Positions 35,669-43,958 of a DNA stretch of 64,000 bases are shown piece after piece. Under the pieces are notes generated by a model. The model worked only from the letters and a program-made list of their open reading frames with translations, made no database searches and was not told where the DNA came from. Source of the DNA: an uncultured Collinsella sp. (GTDB lineage Bacteria > Actinomycetota > Coriobacteriia > Coriobacteriales > Coriobacteriaceae); contig CAKUGF010000005.1 of assembly GCA_934654585.1 (NCBI GenBank), forward strand, positions 50,749 to 114,748, given 5' to 3'. Both the position numbers and the translations under genes were made by a program. Each line of letters begins with the position of its first letter. Position 1 is the stretch's first letter.

Positions 35669-36304
35669 TTACCCGCGTCGCGGACCCGCCGCTGCCACGA
35701 GCGGCTCAAGCCCCAGCTCGCGCGCGTAGTCTTCCTGCGTAAAGATCTCGACCAGCTCAAACGTGCCGGTCTCGTCATCAAACGCAAAGTGCAGCACCGA
35801 GCAGTTACCCGGCACGCGCTCGCGCTCGTCTGCCGCCGCACCCCTCGTGTGGTCTAAAAACTCCTTGATGGCAGAGGCATGGCTTACGGCGAGCACACAC
35901 GCATGGTCCGGGCGCCGCATAAGCTCGGTTAGCGTCGTGACCATACGCTTGCGCACCTGCATCTGGCCCTCGCCGCCAAACTGGCAATAGAAGTCGCGCC
36001 ACGGGCGCTCGGGCATCAGCATCACGCGCTCGGCCTCAAAGTCGCCAAAGAACCACTCACGCAGGCCGTCCAGGCGCTCGTACGCCAGACCCGGCCGCAG
36101 GTTAGCGATGGTCTGCTCGGTGCGATGCAGCGTGGAGGTGTAGGCATGGTCCGGCTCAATGCCGCGCGCACGCAAGAACATGCCGGCGCGCGCTGCCTGG
36201 TCGCACCCCAGCTGCGTGAGCGGCGAGTCGCTCCAGCCCTGAATGATGCGCTTAAGGTTAAATATCGTCTGCCCATGACGAACCAGATACAGGTCTTTAT
36301 TCAT
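35669..36304 (-). CDS. Histidine phosphatase family protein
   Basis: 211 residues. 'DLYLVRHGQT' (RHG catalytic motif, residues ~7-12), 'SDSPLTQLGCDQAARAG' and 'VLAVSHASAIKEFL' (second catalytic histidine) mark the phosphoglycerate-mutase-like family. The N-terminal histidine becomes phosphorylated during turnover. Substrates vary: sugar phosphates, alpha-ribazole phosphate and others. It starts 18 bp after a paralogue (36,323-36,865) on the same strand, so both are likely in one operon. Confidence 0.88.
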   Translation of the reverse strand: MNKDLYLVRHGQTIFNLKRIIQGWSDSPLTQLGCDQAARAGMFLRARGIEPDHAYTSTLHRTEQTIANLRPGLAYERLDGLREWFFGDFEAERVMLMPERPWRDFYCQFGGEGQMQVRKRMVTTLTELMRRPDHACVLAVSHASAIKEFLDHTRGAAADERERVPGNCSVLHFAFDDETGTFELVEIFTQEDYARELGLEPLVAAAGPRRG

Positions 36305-36322
36305 GTGGGGTCCTTTCGTTTG

Positions 36323-36865
36323 TCACCAATCCAAGAGCGAAAACGCCCCGTCGCAATAGCCAAAATGAAGCACGGCGCCGTTGTCGGGCTGCTCTCCCCT
36401 GCCGGCCACGGACTCAAGAAACTCCTGGCAGGCAGAGCCGTGCGAGACTGCCAGCACGCAGTCGTGCCGGGGCCTCGCCATAATGCGGGACAGCGCTGCG
36501 ACCATGCGTGCGCGAAGCTCACCTTCCGATTCACCGCCAAAGGCAACCGGATAATCACCCCAAGGCTGAGCGGGCATCTCGCGGTTTGATGTACCCTCCA
36601 GCGAGCCCAAATGCCACTCGCGCAAGTCGTCGACCAACTCAACAGGCTGGCCCACGCCAACGATAAGCTCAGCTGTGCACCGCGCCCGGCCCAACGGGGA
36701 GGAATACGCATGGTCAAACGTCACGCCACGTGCCTCAAACGCCGCGCGCGTCGTCAACGCCTGCTCGCGCCCACGCGCCGTAAGCGGCGAATCATGCCAG
36801 CCCTGCAAAATGTTCTGTACATTCAGCTCGGTCTGCCCATGCCGCACCAAATACAGATCGCCCAC
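36323..36865 (-). CDS. Histidine phosphatase family protein, shorter paralogue
   Basis: 180 residues. 'GDLYLVRHGQTELNVQNILQGWHDSPLTARG' and 'CVLAVSHGSACQEFLESV' align block by block with the gene just downstream, showing a tandem duplication with divergence. The RHG histidine and the second catalytic histidine are intact. ATG at 36,865 has GAGGGGAGGGCATG-type spacing. It is the first gene of the pair. The substrate is unknown. Confidence 0.87.
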   Translation of the reverse strand: MGDLYLVRHGQTELNVQNILQGWHDSPLTARGREQALTTRAAFEARGVTFDHAYSSPLGRARCTAELIVGVGQPVELVDDLREWHLGSLEGTSNREMPAQPWGDYPVAFGGESEGELRARMVAALSRIMARPRHDCVLAVSHGSACQEFLESVAGRGEQPDNGAVLHFGYCDGAFSLLDW

Positions 36866-36879
36866 ATGCCCTCCCCTCG

Positions 36880-36914
36880 CACCACCACAAAGGGGACAGG
36901 CACCTTTGTGGTGG
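36880..36914. repeat. Palindromic repeat, AACCACCACAAAG type, third copy
   Basis: ACCACCACAAAG and CTTTGTGGTGGT around GGGACAGG, same as 1794-1830 and 2754-2790. Lies 15 bp upstream of the phosphatase start codon, between it and the nitroreductase stop. Confidence 0.85.
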
Positions 36915-36948
36915 TTTTGCCGCCGAATCGCGCCGCAACGACGCGCAA

Positions 36949-37620
36949 CTACACCAGCACGTCGGCCAGCGGACGCTTGGGCACGTGATGTACCTGCGTC
37001 TCGTCGCGCCAGTAATTGATAGAACCATCCGGGTTGGAGTCGATCGCGTCGATCACCTGCGTCTCGGCCGGCACGCCAAAAGCCATGATCAGCTTGAGCT
37101 CGTACTTGTCGTTATCGAGCCCCATGGCGCCGATCGCACGGGGCGTAAAGGCCTTGAACATGCAGGCCGCCACCTCGGGCGTGGCGCTGCGGGCGGCGAG
37201 CATCATCGTCTGCGCGGCAATACCGGTGTCGACCTCGGTGATGGGCGCGGCGGGCTTGCCCGGAACGGCGCGCTCGGCAAGAATCGCAATGTAGCCGGTC
37301 GGACGCTCGCCCTCGTCGGGACCCGGCCAATCCTTGAGCGCGCCGGCCCACGCAAGCTCGTCAAACACGCGCGCGCAGTCCTCGGCACCACTCACCACAT
37401 GAAAGCGCAGGCGCTGAGCATTGGCGCCGCAGGGAGTCAGGTGCGCCAGCTCCGCCAGCTCGAGCAAAAACTCGCGCGGCACGCGCATGGACTCGTCAAA
37501 GCGACGGCACGTGCGGGCGCGACGGACCAGCGCGTCGAACGTATCCAGGCCAAGCTTTTCGCAACCCTGCTTTGCCATCGACTCGGCGCTCACCGGCGCC
37601 GTGGGAACTGCTTCGTTCAT
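36949..37620 (-). CDS. Nitroreductase family protein
   Basis: 223 residues. 'DALVRRARTCRRFDESMRVPREFLLELAELAHLTPCGANAQRLRFHVV' fits the FMN-binding N-terminus of nitroreductases (R-x-x-R-x-F, and the S/G-A-x-N-x-Q segment), and 'GAMGLDNDKYELKLIMAFG' is the usual later FMN contact region. These enzymes use NAD(P)H to reduce nitro compounds, quinones or flavins. The ATG at 37,620 has a weak GGGGGTTCC site. It appears monocistronic. Confidence 0.85.
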   Translation of the reverse strand: MNEAVPTAPVSAESMAKQGCEKLGLDTFDALVRRARTCRRFDESMRVPREFLLELAELAHLTPCGANAQRLRFHVVSGAEDCARVFDELAWAGALKDWPGPDEGERPTGYIAILAERAVPGKPAAPITEVDTGIAAQTMMLAARSATPEVAACMFKAFTPRAIGAMGLDNDKYELKLIMAFGVPAETQVIDAIDSNPDGSINYWRDETQVHHVPKRPLADVLV

Positions 37621-37885
37621 AGGAACCCCCCAATAAAAGCCAATTGTTCTTAGGAAAATCTAACCTAAAACGTAGGCAATTACACACAACGGCTCAATGT
37701 TCCACATCTGCCGAATATCCCCCATCCAAACGGAAACAAAGGTAACAATTCGGGAAGATGAGGCGGCAATTCACCCTTCCCGCCCCATGCAGCGGCGCCC
37801 TTGGGCGATACTTGTTGCAGCACTTTTGGTTTACGCCGCACGGAAAGCAACGAACGCGACGTGCACCGCACGGAAAGGAGACATT

Positions 37886-38488
37886 ATGGGCATCTTTAAG
37901 AACGATGACCAGAAATCGAGCCAGCTGGGATTTGACGAGAAAAGCATGGAAGGCAAGGCCATCAAGGCAGTGCGTTGGCTTTACGCCATCACCGGCGTCA
38001 TCGCGCTGCTCGCCGGCATCGCGCTGCTGTTTGCGCCGGCTAAGACCCTCGTCTTTTTGACGACCGTCCTGGGCTTCTACTTTGTCATTACGGCTGGTAT
38101 TAGGCTCTTCACCACGGTTTTTGAGTCGCAGCTGCCCACTGGCTGGCGCGTGGCGAGCATCATCACCAACCTGCTCATCCTCTTGGGTGGCGTGGTGATC
38201 CTGCGCAACCAGGCACTGTCGACCGCGACGCTCAGCACGATGGTGGTGGTCGTGGCAGGCTTTGGCTGGATCACCGAAGGCATCATGTCGATTCTGGAGT
38301 CCGAGCTTTCGTCCAACCGCGGCTTTACCATCCTGAGCGGCGCGCTCTCCATTATCGCCGGCGTGTTCGTGTTTATCTATCCGCTGTGGTCGGCCAAGAT
38401 GCTCGTCATCTTTACCGGCGCCGCGCTGCTGGTGTTTGGCGTGACGCTGATTATTCGCGCCATTCGCTTTGGCAAACTGGTGCACTAG
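37886..38488 (+). CDS. HdeD/DUF308 family membrane protein
   Basis: About 200 residues from the ATG at 37,886, preceded by GAAAGGAG. After a charged N-terminus there are six membrane segments in three similar pairs, each with the 'GxxxxxxGxxxLxxP' beginning typical of the HdeD/DUF308 family ('GVIALLAGIALLFAP', 'NLLILLGGVVILRN', 'GALSIIAGVFVFIYP'). HdeD in E. coli relates to acid resistance, but most family members have no known role. It abuts the next gene directly. Confidence 0.85.
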   Translation: MGIFKNDDQKSSQLGFDEKSMEGKAIKAVRWLYAITGVIALLAGIALLFAPAKTLVFLTTVLGFYFVITAGIRLFTTVFESQLPTGWRVASIITNLLILLGGVVILRNQALSTATLSTMVVVVAGFGWITEGIMSILESELSSNRGFTILSGALSIIAGVFVFIYPLWSAKMLVIFTGAALLVFGVTLIIRAIRFGKLVH

Positions 38489-38971
38489 ATGCCGAGAACG
38501 CTTTTTATTGATGCCGACGCCTGCCCGGTTACGCGTGAGTCGATCGACTGCGCGCGGCGGGCGGGCGTCGCCGTCGTTATCGCCGGCAACAGTACGCAGA
38601 ACCTGGAACGCCACATTCGCCGCGACGACCCGCGCGACGCCGAACACGCGCGTCGGGGCTTTTGGGTCACGACGCTCGACGTGAGCGTGGGAGCCGATAG
38701 CGCCGACTTTGCCATTGTCGAGTGCCTGCAGGCGGGTGACGTGGTCGTGACGCAGGACATTGGCCTGGCGAGCATGGTACTCGGGCGCGATGCCGCCGCC
38801 ATCGGCGTGCGCGGGCGCGTCTACGATAAGGCGACCATCGACATGCAGCTGTTTATCCGCCACGAGGAAAAGAAGGTGCGCCGCGCCGGTGGACATACTC
38901 GCGGGCCGGCAGCCTTCACCGGCGAGGACCGAGCCCGCTTTAAGCGCAACCTCGCCGAACTGCTGCGCTAG
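38489..38971 (+). CDS. YaiI/YqxD family protein (DUF188)
   Basis: 160 residues. 'TLFIDADACPVTRESID', 'DSADFAIVECLQAGDVVVTQDIGLA' and 'VRRAGGHTRGP' are the three hallmark blocks of the YaiI/YqxD family, which has a PIN-like NYN nuclease-related fold with conserved aspartates. Its function is unknown. It starts at the base following the upstream stop codon, so the two are translated as a unit. Confidence 0.92.
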   Translation: MPRTLFIDADACPVTRESIDCARRAGVAVVIAGNSTQNLERHIRRDDPRDAEHARRGFWVTTLDVSVGADSADFAIVECLQAGDVVVTQDIGLASMVLGRDAAAIGVRGRVYDKATIDMQLFIRHEEKKVRRAGGHTRGPAAFTGEDRARFKRNLAELLR

Positions 38972-38973
38972 CC

Positions 38974-39015
38974 AAGGTAGATTTTTGGGACATGCCCGAA
39001 AATCTACCTTTTTTG
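38974..39015 (+). terminator. Terminator after the YaiI/YqxD gene
   Basis: AAGGTAGATTTT (38,974-38,985) pairs with AAAATCTACCTT (38,999-39,010), followed by TTTTGTTTT. The loop holds GGGACATGCCC. Confidence 0.9.
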
Positions 39016-39054
39016 TTTTGGGGCAGCATGCGCGCTCCAGAGCCATAGCTCAAC

Positions 39055-39129
39055 AAAAAACGGGCTTCAAAATGCCATACCGCACCGCATTGTGCAGACG
39101 TCGGGAATGGCAATTTTGAAGTCCGTTTT
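39055..39129 (-). terminator. Terminator of the metal exporter gene (long hairpin)
   Basis: On the minus strand AAAACGGACTTCAAAATTGC (from 39,129) pairs with GCATTTTGAAGCCCGTTTT, followed by TTG after a T-run. The ~30-nt loop itself folds partly. It ends 12 bp beyond the exporter stop codon. Confidence 0.75.
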
Positions 39130-39140
39130 ATTTGGCCCTC

Positions 39141-40241
39141 TTAGAGGCCGAAGGCGGAGAGAACAAGTCCCCAGCCGGCGCCGATGACGTACATCATGAC
39201 CAAGAACATGACGTTCTCGCGGGCGCTGCGGTTGGTACGGAACAGCACTAGGTAGCCCACGCCGGCGGAAATGAGCGTGCCGGCGAGCATCGGGGCCAGC
39301 TGCAGCGCGCCCTCCAGGTACAGCTGCGTAATGACGACGCTGGCGGAGCAGTTGGGGATCAGGCCGACGAGTGCCGAGCCCAGGACGGCGAGCGTCTCGT
39401 TGCCGCGCAGGAATTGCTCGATCGCGGACTCGCCGAAGGTCTCGAGGACGGCGACCAGAATCAGCGTCACTAGGAAAATGAATACCGATACCTGCACGGT
39501 GTGCGAGATCGTGCTGCGGATGATCGACAGGACGGGCGCGCCCTCGTGGGAGTGGCCATGGTCGTGGTGGTGGTCGTGCTCGTCCGCGCGGCTGTAGTCG
39601 TGACCGTGACCGTGGTCGTGGCCATGCCCGTGCCCGTGCTCGTCCTCATCGTTGTCGCAGCCGCAATGATCGCGCTCGCACAGCTCGTGGATGTGATCGG
39701 CGCTCACGCCTGCCTCGGCCACCTCGTCAATGATGTCGCCGCCGGTGTGGTCATCGTGCGCGCAGTTCACGTGAGCCGGATTGGCCGCGGTCCCCAGCAC
39801 AGTTCGACGAATCGCGGCATGAGCGCGGGCGTTACGGCGCAGGCCGCGAATGGCAGCATCCACGATAAAGCCCGTGACCAGCGCGATGAGTGCCTTCGAA
39901 GCAAGCAGCATCGCCATGGTCTGCACGGGAACCTGCTCGGCAAGCAGCAACGGCAGCATCTCGTCGGAGGTCGAGAGGAACACCGCCACCAACGTACCCA
40001 GCGTCACGACGCGACCGGCGTACAACGTCGCCGCCATCGCCGAAAACCCGCACTGTGGCACGATGCCCAGCAACGAGCCAACCACGGGGCCCGCGGCGCC
40101 GGCGCGCTTGATTACGCCATTGACGTGGTCGCCCGCAACGTGCTCGAGCGACTCGAGGGCAAGATACGTCACCAGCAAAAACGGCACCAGGGACAGCGTG
40201 TCTTTACCGGCGTCGAGCAGAATATCTATCAGTAAATCCAT
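39141..40241 (-). CDS. Predicted 10-TM heavy-metal exporter (ArsP_2/DUF2899 type, putative Mn transporter)
   Basis: 366 residues. 'YLALESLEHVAGDH' followed by 'GSLLGIVPQCGFSAMAATLYAGRVVTLGTLVAVFLSTSDE' is the hallmark first repeat, and 'GSALVGLIPNCSASVVITQLYLEGAL' near the C-terminus is the second. Between them (about residues 185-245) is a His/Asp-rich cytoplasmic stretch (HGHGHDHGHGHD-like), likely metal-binding. Related genes are annotated as manganese transporters because of riboswitch or regulator context. Candidate operator at 40,285-40,320. It points away from the exonuclease gene. Confidence 0.8.
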   Translation of the reverse strand: MDLLIDILLDAGKDTLSLVPFLLVTYLALESLEHVAGDHVNGVIKRAGAAGPVVGSLLGIVPQCGFSAMAATLYAGRVVTLGTLVAVFLSTSDEMLPLLLAEQVPVQTMAMLLASKALIALVTGFIVDAAIRGLRRNARAHAAIRRTVLGTAANPAHVNCAHDDHTGGDIIDEVAEAGVSADHIHELCERDHCGCDNDEDEHGHGHGHDHGHGHDYSRADEHDHHHDHGHSHEGAPVLSIIRSTISHTVQVSVFIFLVTLILVAVLETFGESAIEQFLRGNETLAVLGSALVGLIPNCSASVVITQLYLEGALQLAPMLAGTLISAGVGYLVLFRTNRSARENVMFLVMMYVIGAGWGLVLSAFGL

Positions 40242-40284
40242 GACGGATGGAACCTTTCGTGTCTTTCGGCAGCATTGTAAAAGT

Positions 40285-40320
40285 CCTAGCGGTCAACTAG
40301 GGTATTGTAGTTGTCCTAGG
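40285..40320. promoter_or_regulatory. Candidate metalloregulator operator upstream of the exporter
   Basis: CCTAGCGGTCAACTA (40,285-40,299) and TAGTTGTCCTAGG (40,308-40,320) form an inverted repeat, and CCTAG/CTAGG halves occur inside. TACAAT boxes lie on the minus strand within and after it. A DtxR-family regulator is encoded at 46,640, but linkage to this site is a guess. Confidence 0.4.
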
Positions 40321-40412
40321 CGCGGTGCCAATAGTTGCCCATGGCAAACTATCATCTCGCCACAACTCAGTAACCCCGAGCCGCGCGACGCGGCCCGTCC
40401 AAGGAGCAGCAT

Positions 40413-41381
40413 ATGAACGTTTCGCAAGCACTCGAATACGAGCGCCAGCCGTTTATCCCCATGTTTATCTATGGCGACCACGGCGCCATGGAGTCCGAGC
40501 GCCAGAAGGGCGAGGAGGCCCTCAAGGTGCTCGAGACCGAGTACTTTACCGCCGAGGGCGACCCCGGCTTTGACTTTGCCACCGTGCGCGACCTGGCCGA
40601 CCGCAACCGCGACCTGTGCGACCAGATCGGCGAGGCGCGCCTGCGTAACGTGACGCCCGCGACGCTTTCGCGCGGCCTATCCGACGCCGACACCTGCGCC
40701 GCCATCGGCAAGATGCAAAAGCGCACCGCCGCGTCCGTCATGCGCGAGATCCGCGGCGACCGCGACGCGCTCGGCGTGGCGTATGCCCGCAAGCCCATCC
40801 AGGGCACGGTGCTGGGCATCGACATCGAAACCACCGGACGCGCGCCCGAGCGCGGCTATATCATCAACGTGGGCTGGGAGATCATGGACCTCACCAGCGA
40901 CGCTGTACCGCACGACGCCGAGGCGCACTACTGCGGCCTGCCCGACATTTATCGCGGCGAGGACGTGCCGCTGTCGAATATCCACCACATCACCTGGGAC
41001 GACATCGATGGCAAAAAGCCGTTCCGCGAGAACAAGGAACTGCAGAAGCAGCTGCTCAAGCTCATGAAGAAGTATCCGTACATGGCGCACAACGCCGCCT
41101 TCGAGGACAGCTGGTTCAAGATTCACCTTGACGGTTACGCCGAGGCGCGCCGCGCGGGCAAGATCATCGTCATCGACTCGCGCCAGATTTGCCGCAGCTT
41201 GGACGCCGACGTGCGCTCGCTCCCCCGCGAATCCGCGCCCGCCGCGCTCGAGAACTGGGCACGCCGCCGCGGCACCCTCGCCGCCGACGCCAACGAGCAG
41301 CACCTGGGCCTCGACGACACCGACCTCATGCTCCGAACCGTCCAAGCCGAGTTCAACCTCAAGAACCTGTTCGCAAAGTAG
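40413..41381 (+). CDS. DnaQ-fold 3'-5' exonuclease family protein
   Basis: 322 residues. Exo I 'VLGIDIETTGRAPERGYIINVGWE' (D-x-E, about residue 135), Exo II 'YMAHNAAFEDSWF' and Exo III 'HLGLDDTDLM' mark a DEDD exonuclease. The first ~120 residues form a helical domain that I cannot assign ('MFIYGDHGAMESERQKGEEAL'). DEDD enzymes trim DNA or RNA; which one this acts on is not visible. AAGGAGCAGC precedes the ATG. A strong terminator follows, so it is probably a single-gene transcript. Confidence 0.85.
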   Translation: MNVSQALEYERQPFIPMFIYGDHGAMESERQKGEEALKVLETEYFTAEGDPGFDFATVRDLADRNRDLCDQIGEARLRNVTPATLSRGLSDADTCAAIGKMQKRTAASVMREIRGDRDALGVAYARKPIQGTVLGIDIETTGRAPERGYIINVGWEIMDLTSDAVPHDAEAHYCGLPDIYRGEDVPLSNIHHITWDDIDGKKPFRENKELQKQLLKLMKKYPYMAHNAAFEDSWFKIHLDGYAEARRAGKIIVIDSRQICRSLDADVRSLPRESAPAALENWARRRGTLAADANEQHLGLDDTDLMLRTVQAEFNLKNLFAK

Positions 41382-41446
41382 CGAAGTCGGTCGCCACAAC
41401 ATCCATAACAGCACAGCGCAAATAGCAGCAAGCCAGACGAACGTGC

Positions 41447-41490
41447 AGAAGACGGGACACGGTCTTTCGACCGCGCCCCGTCTTGCATTC
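41447..41490 (+). terminator. Terminator of the exonuclease gene
   Basis: AAGACGGG...CGGTC at about 41,447 pairs with GACCG...CCCGTCTT ending near 41,484, with two small internal mismatches; the loop is TTTC. The following sequence GCATT has only a short T-run. Confidence 0.7.
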
Positions 41491-41532
41491 ACACAGCAAA
41501 GAACACCCTCCCCAGCCAACTTTGTATATGGC

Positions 41533-41721
41533 CACCAACATTTTTCGAGTTATTCGGCCAGTTAAACCACAGCAAGGGACTATTAAGCCGTAATTGGGTG
41601 CCGCAGCCTCCCTGATTTCACAACCGAGTCCCATTAATCGACCCGAATCAATACATAGAGGGCATTTCGGTAACGTCATTCGCGCAGCAAGGGGCCGAAT
41701 AACTCAAAAATTGTTGTTGAC
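41533..41721. repeat. ~190-bp element with ~28-bp terminal inverted repeats (GAGTTATTCGGCC family), copy 1
   Basis: Left end CCAACATTTTTCGAGTTATT CGGCC (41,533-41,559), right end GGCCGAATAACTCAAAAATT GTTG (41,692-41,717). The interior has no gene. It ends 210 bp before the nuclease-like gene. Copy 2 lies on the other side at 43,161-43,380. Confidence 0.75.
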
Positions 41722-41931
41722 GCATTAGAGGAACCGGCTGAAAACCCTGAAAACCAGGAATTCACAACTAAGCTCGCCTCATAAAGGCGCAACCGACAGA
41801 AGTCACCCCGCCAAAGCCGACACCTCGGCACGACGGTCCGATACCTACCGTTCACAGAAGACAAACCGCACTCCCATACCGTTGCCCGAAGCTTCGAGCG
41901 CGTCTGCTACCGGCTATGTCATGATGCCCAT

Positions 41932-43140
41932 ATGGGAATTGTTCTGTCACATGCCACCGCGCGCGCTGTATACCAAACGGCCGAGTCGATCGCGATATAT
42001 GCGACCGACCCCATACCCATGGATAAGATCAGGGCATCTGCGCCGACCACATCCGACCTCGAGGCGGCCCGGGCATGGCTCAAAAGGAAGAATGTCGATT
42101 CCGAAACCATCCATGTGCTGACGTTTTCCAACAATGCTCAAAGGCATCGCAAGGGCTGCGTCTGCCACCTCACGCGCTATGTGTTCGATGCAGAAAGCTA
42201 CCTCGAACTAGAGCCGAACGTCTACATCGTCGACATCAAGCTGTGTGCCTTACAGGCAGCAGCTGATCTCGACCTTTCGGAACTCGTTGAGTATTACTTT
42301 GAAATCTGCGGCTCTTACGCGCTTGAAACGTCCGACGAAACTCAATATCGCGAACGTCCCGCCCTAACCACTGTCGACGAGCTCAGGGCATTCTTTTCAC
42401 AGGCATCGGGCTATCGCGGATCAAATAAAGCGCTTAAGGCACTTTCATATGTACGCGGCGGCTGCCGTTCCCCACTCGAGACGGCGTTTGTCATGATGCT
42501 CACCATGCCCAAGTCGATGGGCGGCTTGGGCATACACTCTGTTCAAACAGACTATCGGGTCCCGGTAACCAAAAGATATGCCGCGCTCACGCGGCGTACG
42601 GTGTTCTACCTCGATGCATATCTCGAAAACTCCATGACCGATATCGAGTACAACGGCTTTTACCACGATGAACCCGAACAACAAGCAATTGACGAGGAAC
42701 GCCGCAACACGCTTCGGAACATGGGGTATGTCGTTATCACCGTCAGCCGTCATTCGTTTTTCAAACAGTCCGCCTTTAAGCGTGTCATGGAGGCGATTCG
42801 CATCCGCGAGAAGATATGGCCTGGTCGCCTTCCGAATAACTTCGCCATCCAGCAGGAAGCTCTTCGCCAATTTGTCTTGCGACGCTACTTTGAATACGGC
42901 CGGCGCGTCCTCGAGGCGCTTAGAGAAGAGGAGGTCGCCAAACGCGAGATTGCAGGTCAGTGCCCACAGATCGACGACCCGAGCATCAATGATGTCCCCG
43001 AGCCAGATGACATGCAGCACGTTGCAGAACTTGCCGAGGAAATCAATGCACCATGGGAACGCGACATATCCGAAAAAACCGATGAGGACCGCACGGGAGA
43101 CGACGCGATTATTGATGTAATCGAAAGTTTGCTCTTCTAA
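41932..43140 (+). CDS. Nuclease-like protein (AbiEi-like front, Vsr/DUF559-like end), paralogue of 32,393
   Basis: 402 residues. The front half has 'VYIVDIKLCALQAAADLDLSELVEYYFEICGSYAL', the AbiEi-like block also seen in the 32,393 gene. Next comes 'SPLETAFVMMLTMPKSMGGLGI', also shared. The second half reads 'VFYLDAYLENSMTDIEYNGFYH' and 'DEERRNTLRNMGYVVITV', the D...E-x-G-x-x-H...D-x-x-R...L-x-x-x-G pattern of DUF559/Vsr-like endonucleases, so the catalytic residues look complete. The last ~100 residues are acidic. No clear ribosome site precedes the ATG. Inverted-repeat elements lie on both sides. Confidence 0.65.
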   Translation: MGIVLSHATARAVYQTAESIAIYATDPIPMDKIRASAPTTSDLEAARAWLKRKNVDSETIHVLTFSNNAQRHRKGCVCHLTRYVFDAESYLELEPNVYIVDIKLCALQAAADLDLSELVEYYFEICGSYALETSDETQYRERPALTTVDELRAFFSQASGYRGSNKALKALSYVRGGCRSPLETAFVMMLTMPKSMGGLGIHSVQTDYRVPVTKRYAALTRRTVFYLDAYLENSMTDIEYNGFYHDEPEQQAIDEERRNTLRNMGYVVITVSRHSFFKQSAFKRVMEAIRIREKIWPGRLPNNFAIQQEALRQFVLRRYFEYGRRVLEALREEEVAKREIAGQCPQIDDPSINDVPEPDDMQHVAELAEEINAPWERDISEKTDEDRTGDDAIIDVIESLLF

Positions 43141-43160
43141 AGGCAGTCCTTGCAGATGCT

Positions 43161-43380
43161 CACCAACATTTTTCGACTTATTCGGCTACCGTCGAGCCCA
43201 ATCAACAGCAGTAAAGCCTAATGAAGTTTCCAATAGAATTGAGTTTGCAAGAACTCTTGCAGAAAAAGAACTGATTCGTACAGCATTGAACAGTTTAAAG
43301 TTCAAATATGAACAACCTTAATGCCCCACAAGGCGGTCTCCCTGGCATGCTGGCCGAATAACTCGATTTTTGTTGGTGAG
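43161..43380. repeat. ~220-bp element with ~28-bp terminal inverted repeats (GAGTTATTCGGCC family), copy 2
   Basis: Left end CACCAACATTTTTCGACTTA TTCGGC (43,161-43,186), right end GGCCGAATAACTCGATTTTT GTTGGTGAG (43,352-43,380). The ends match copy 1 at 41,533-41,721; the interiors differ. It begins 21 bp past the stop of the nuclease-like gene. Confidence 0.78.
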
Positions 43381-43455
43381 CAACGAACCGAGCAACTTGC
43401 AACCGCAAAACCCCGAAGCAAAGGCACGTGATCGTTATATTTGCCGCACTTTGTA

Positions 43456-43515
43456 TTGACATATGAACATGCGCTCATATAATCAAAAGCAAGTTATATG
43501 AGCGCATGTTCATAT
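43456..43515 (+). promoter_or_regulatory. Promoter with two ArsR/SmtB-type operators
   Basis: TTGACA (43,456-43,461) and TATAAT (43,478-43,483) with a 16-bp spacer. The imperfect palindrome ATATGAACATGCGCTCATAT (43,461-43,480) covers the spacer. A second one, ATATGAGCGCATGTTCATAT (43,496-43,515), covers the transcription start, and is the first in reverse. Occupation by the downstream repressor would block transcription. A third copy lies at 44,235-44,256. Confidence 0.88.
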
Positions 43516-43529
43516 GAAAGGATATTGCA

Positions 43530-43895
43530 ATGAGCGACCACACAGTCGAAACAACGATCGACGGCGAAGCCGCCGAGCCCGTCGTTCCCACCACCTGCTC
43601 GCCCGAGGACCTGCCCGACGAGGAGCTTCTCTACGACCTGGCTGACCTTTTCAAGGTCTTCAGCGACACCACGCGCATCAAGATTCTCTATGCCCTCATG
43701 GGCCGCGAGCTGTGCGTGGCAGACATCGCCGAAGCAACCGAGACGTCGCAGTCCGCAGTCTCGCACCAGCTGCGTACGCTCAAGCAATCGCACCTGGTCA
43801 AATTCCGCCGCGACGGCCGCAACATCCTCTACTCGCTCGCCGACGACCACGTCTACACCATGCTCAACCAGGGCATGAGCCACATCTGCGAATAG
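43530..43895 (+). CDS. ArsR/SmtB family metal-responsive repressor
   Basis: 121 residues. 'LFKVFSDTTRIKILYALMGRELCVADIAEATETSQSAVSHQLRTLKQSHLVKFRRDGRNILYSL' is a complete ArsR winged helix. The cysteine in 'ELCVADIA' is the alpha-3 metal ligand of CadC/CmtR-type sensors, and the C-terminal 'MLNQGMSHICE' gives a possible alpha-5 site. Metal binding should release DNA and induce the genes after it. It is followed by a free HMA protein and a P1B ATPase, and has operators upstream, so it very probably controls Zn/Cd/Pb efflux. Confidence 0.93.
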   Translation: MSDHTVETTIDGEAAEPVVPTTCSPEDLPDEELLYDLADLFKVFSDTTRIKILYALMGRELCVADIAEATETSQSAVSHQLRTLKQSHLVKFRRDGRNILYSLADDHVYTMLNQGMSHICE

Positions 43896-43958
43896 CAGCC
43901 AACCACGGTACCAGCGCGGCCGGCACCCAGGCCGCTAACACAGGGAAAGGAACCTATC

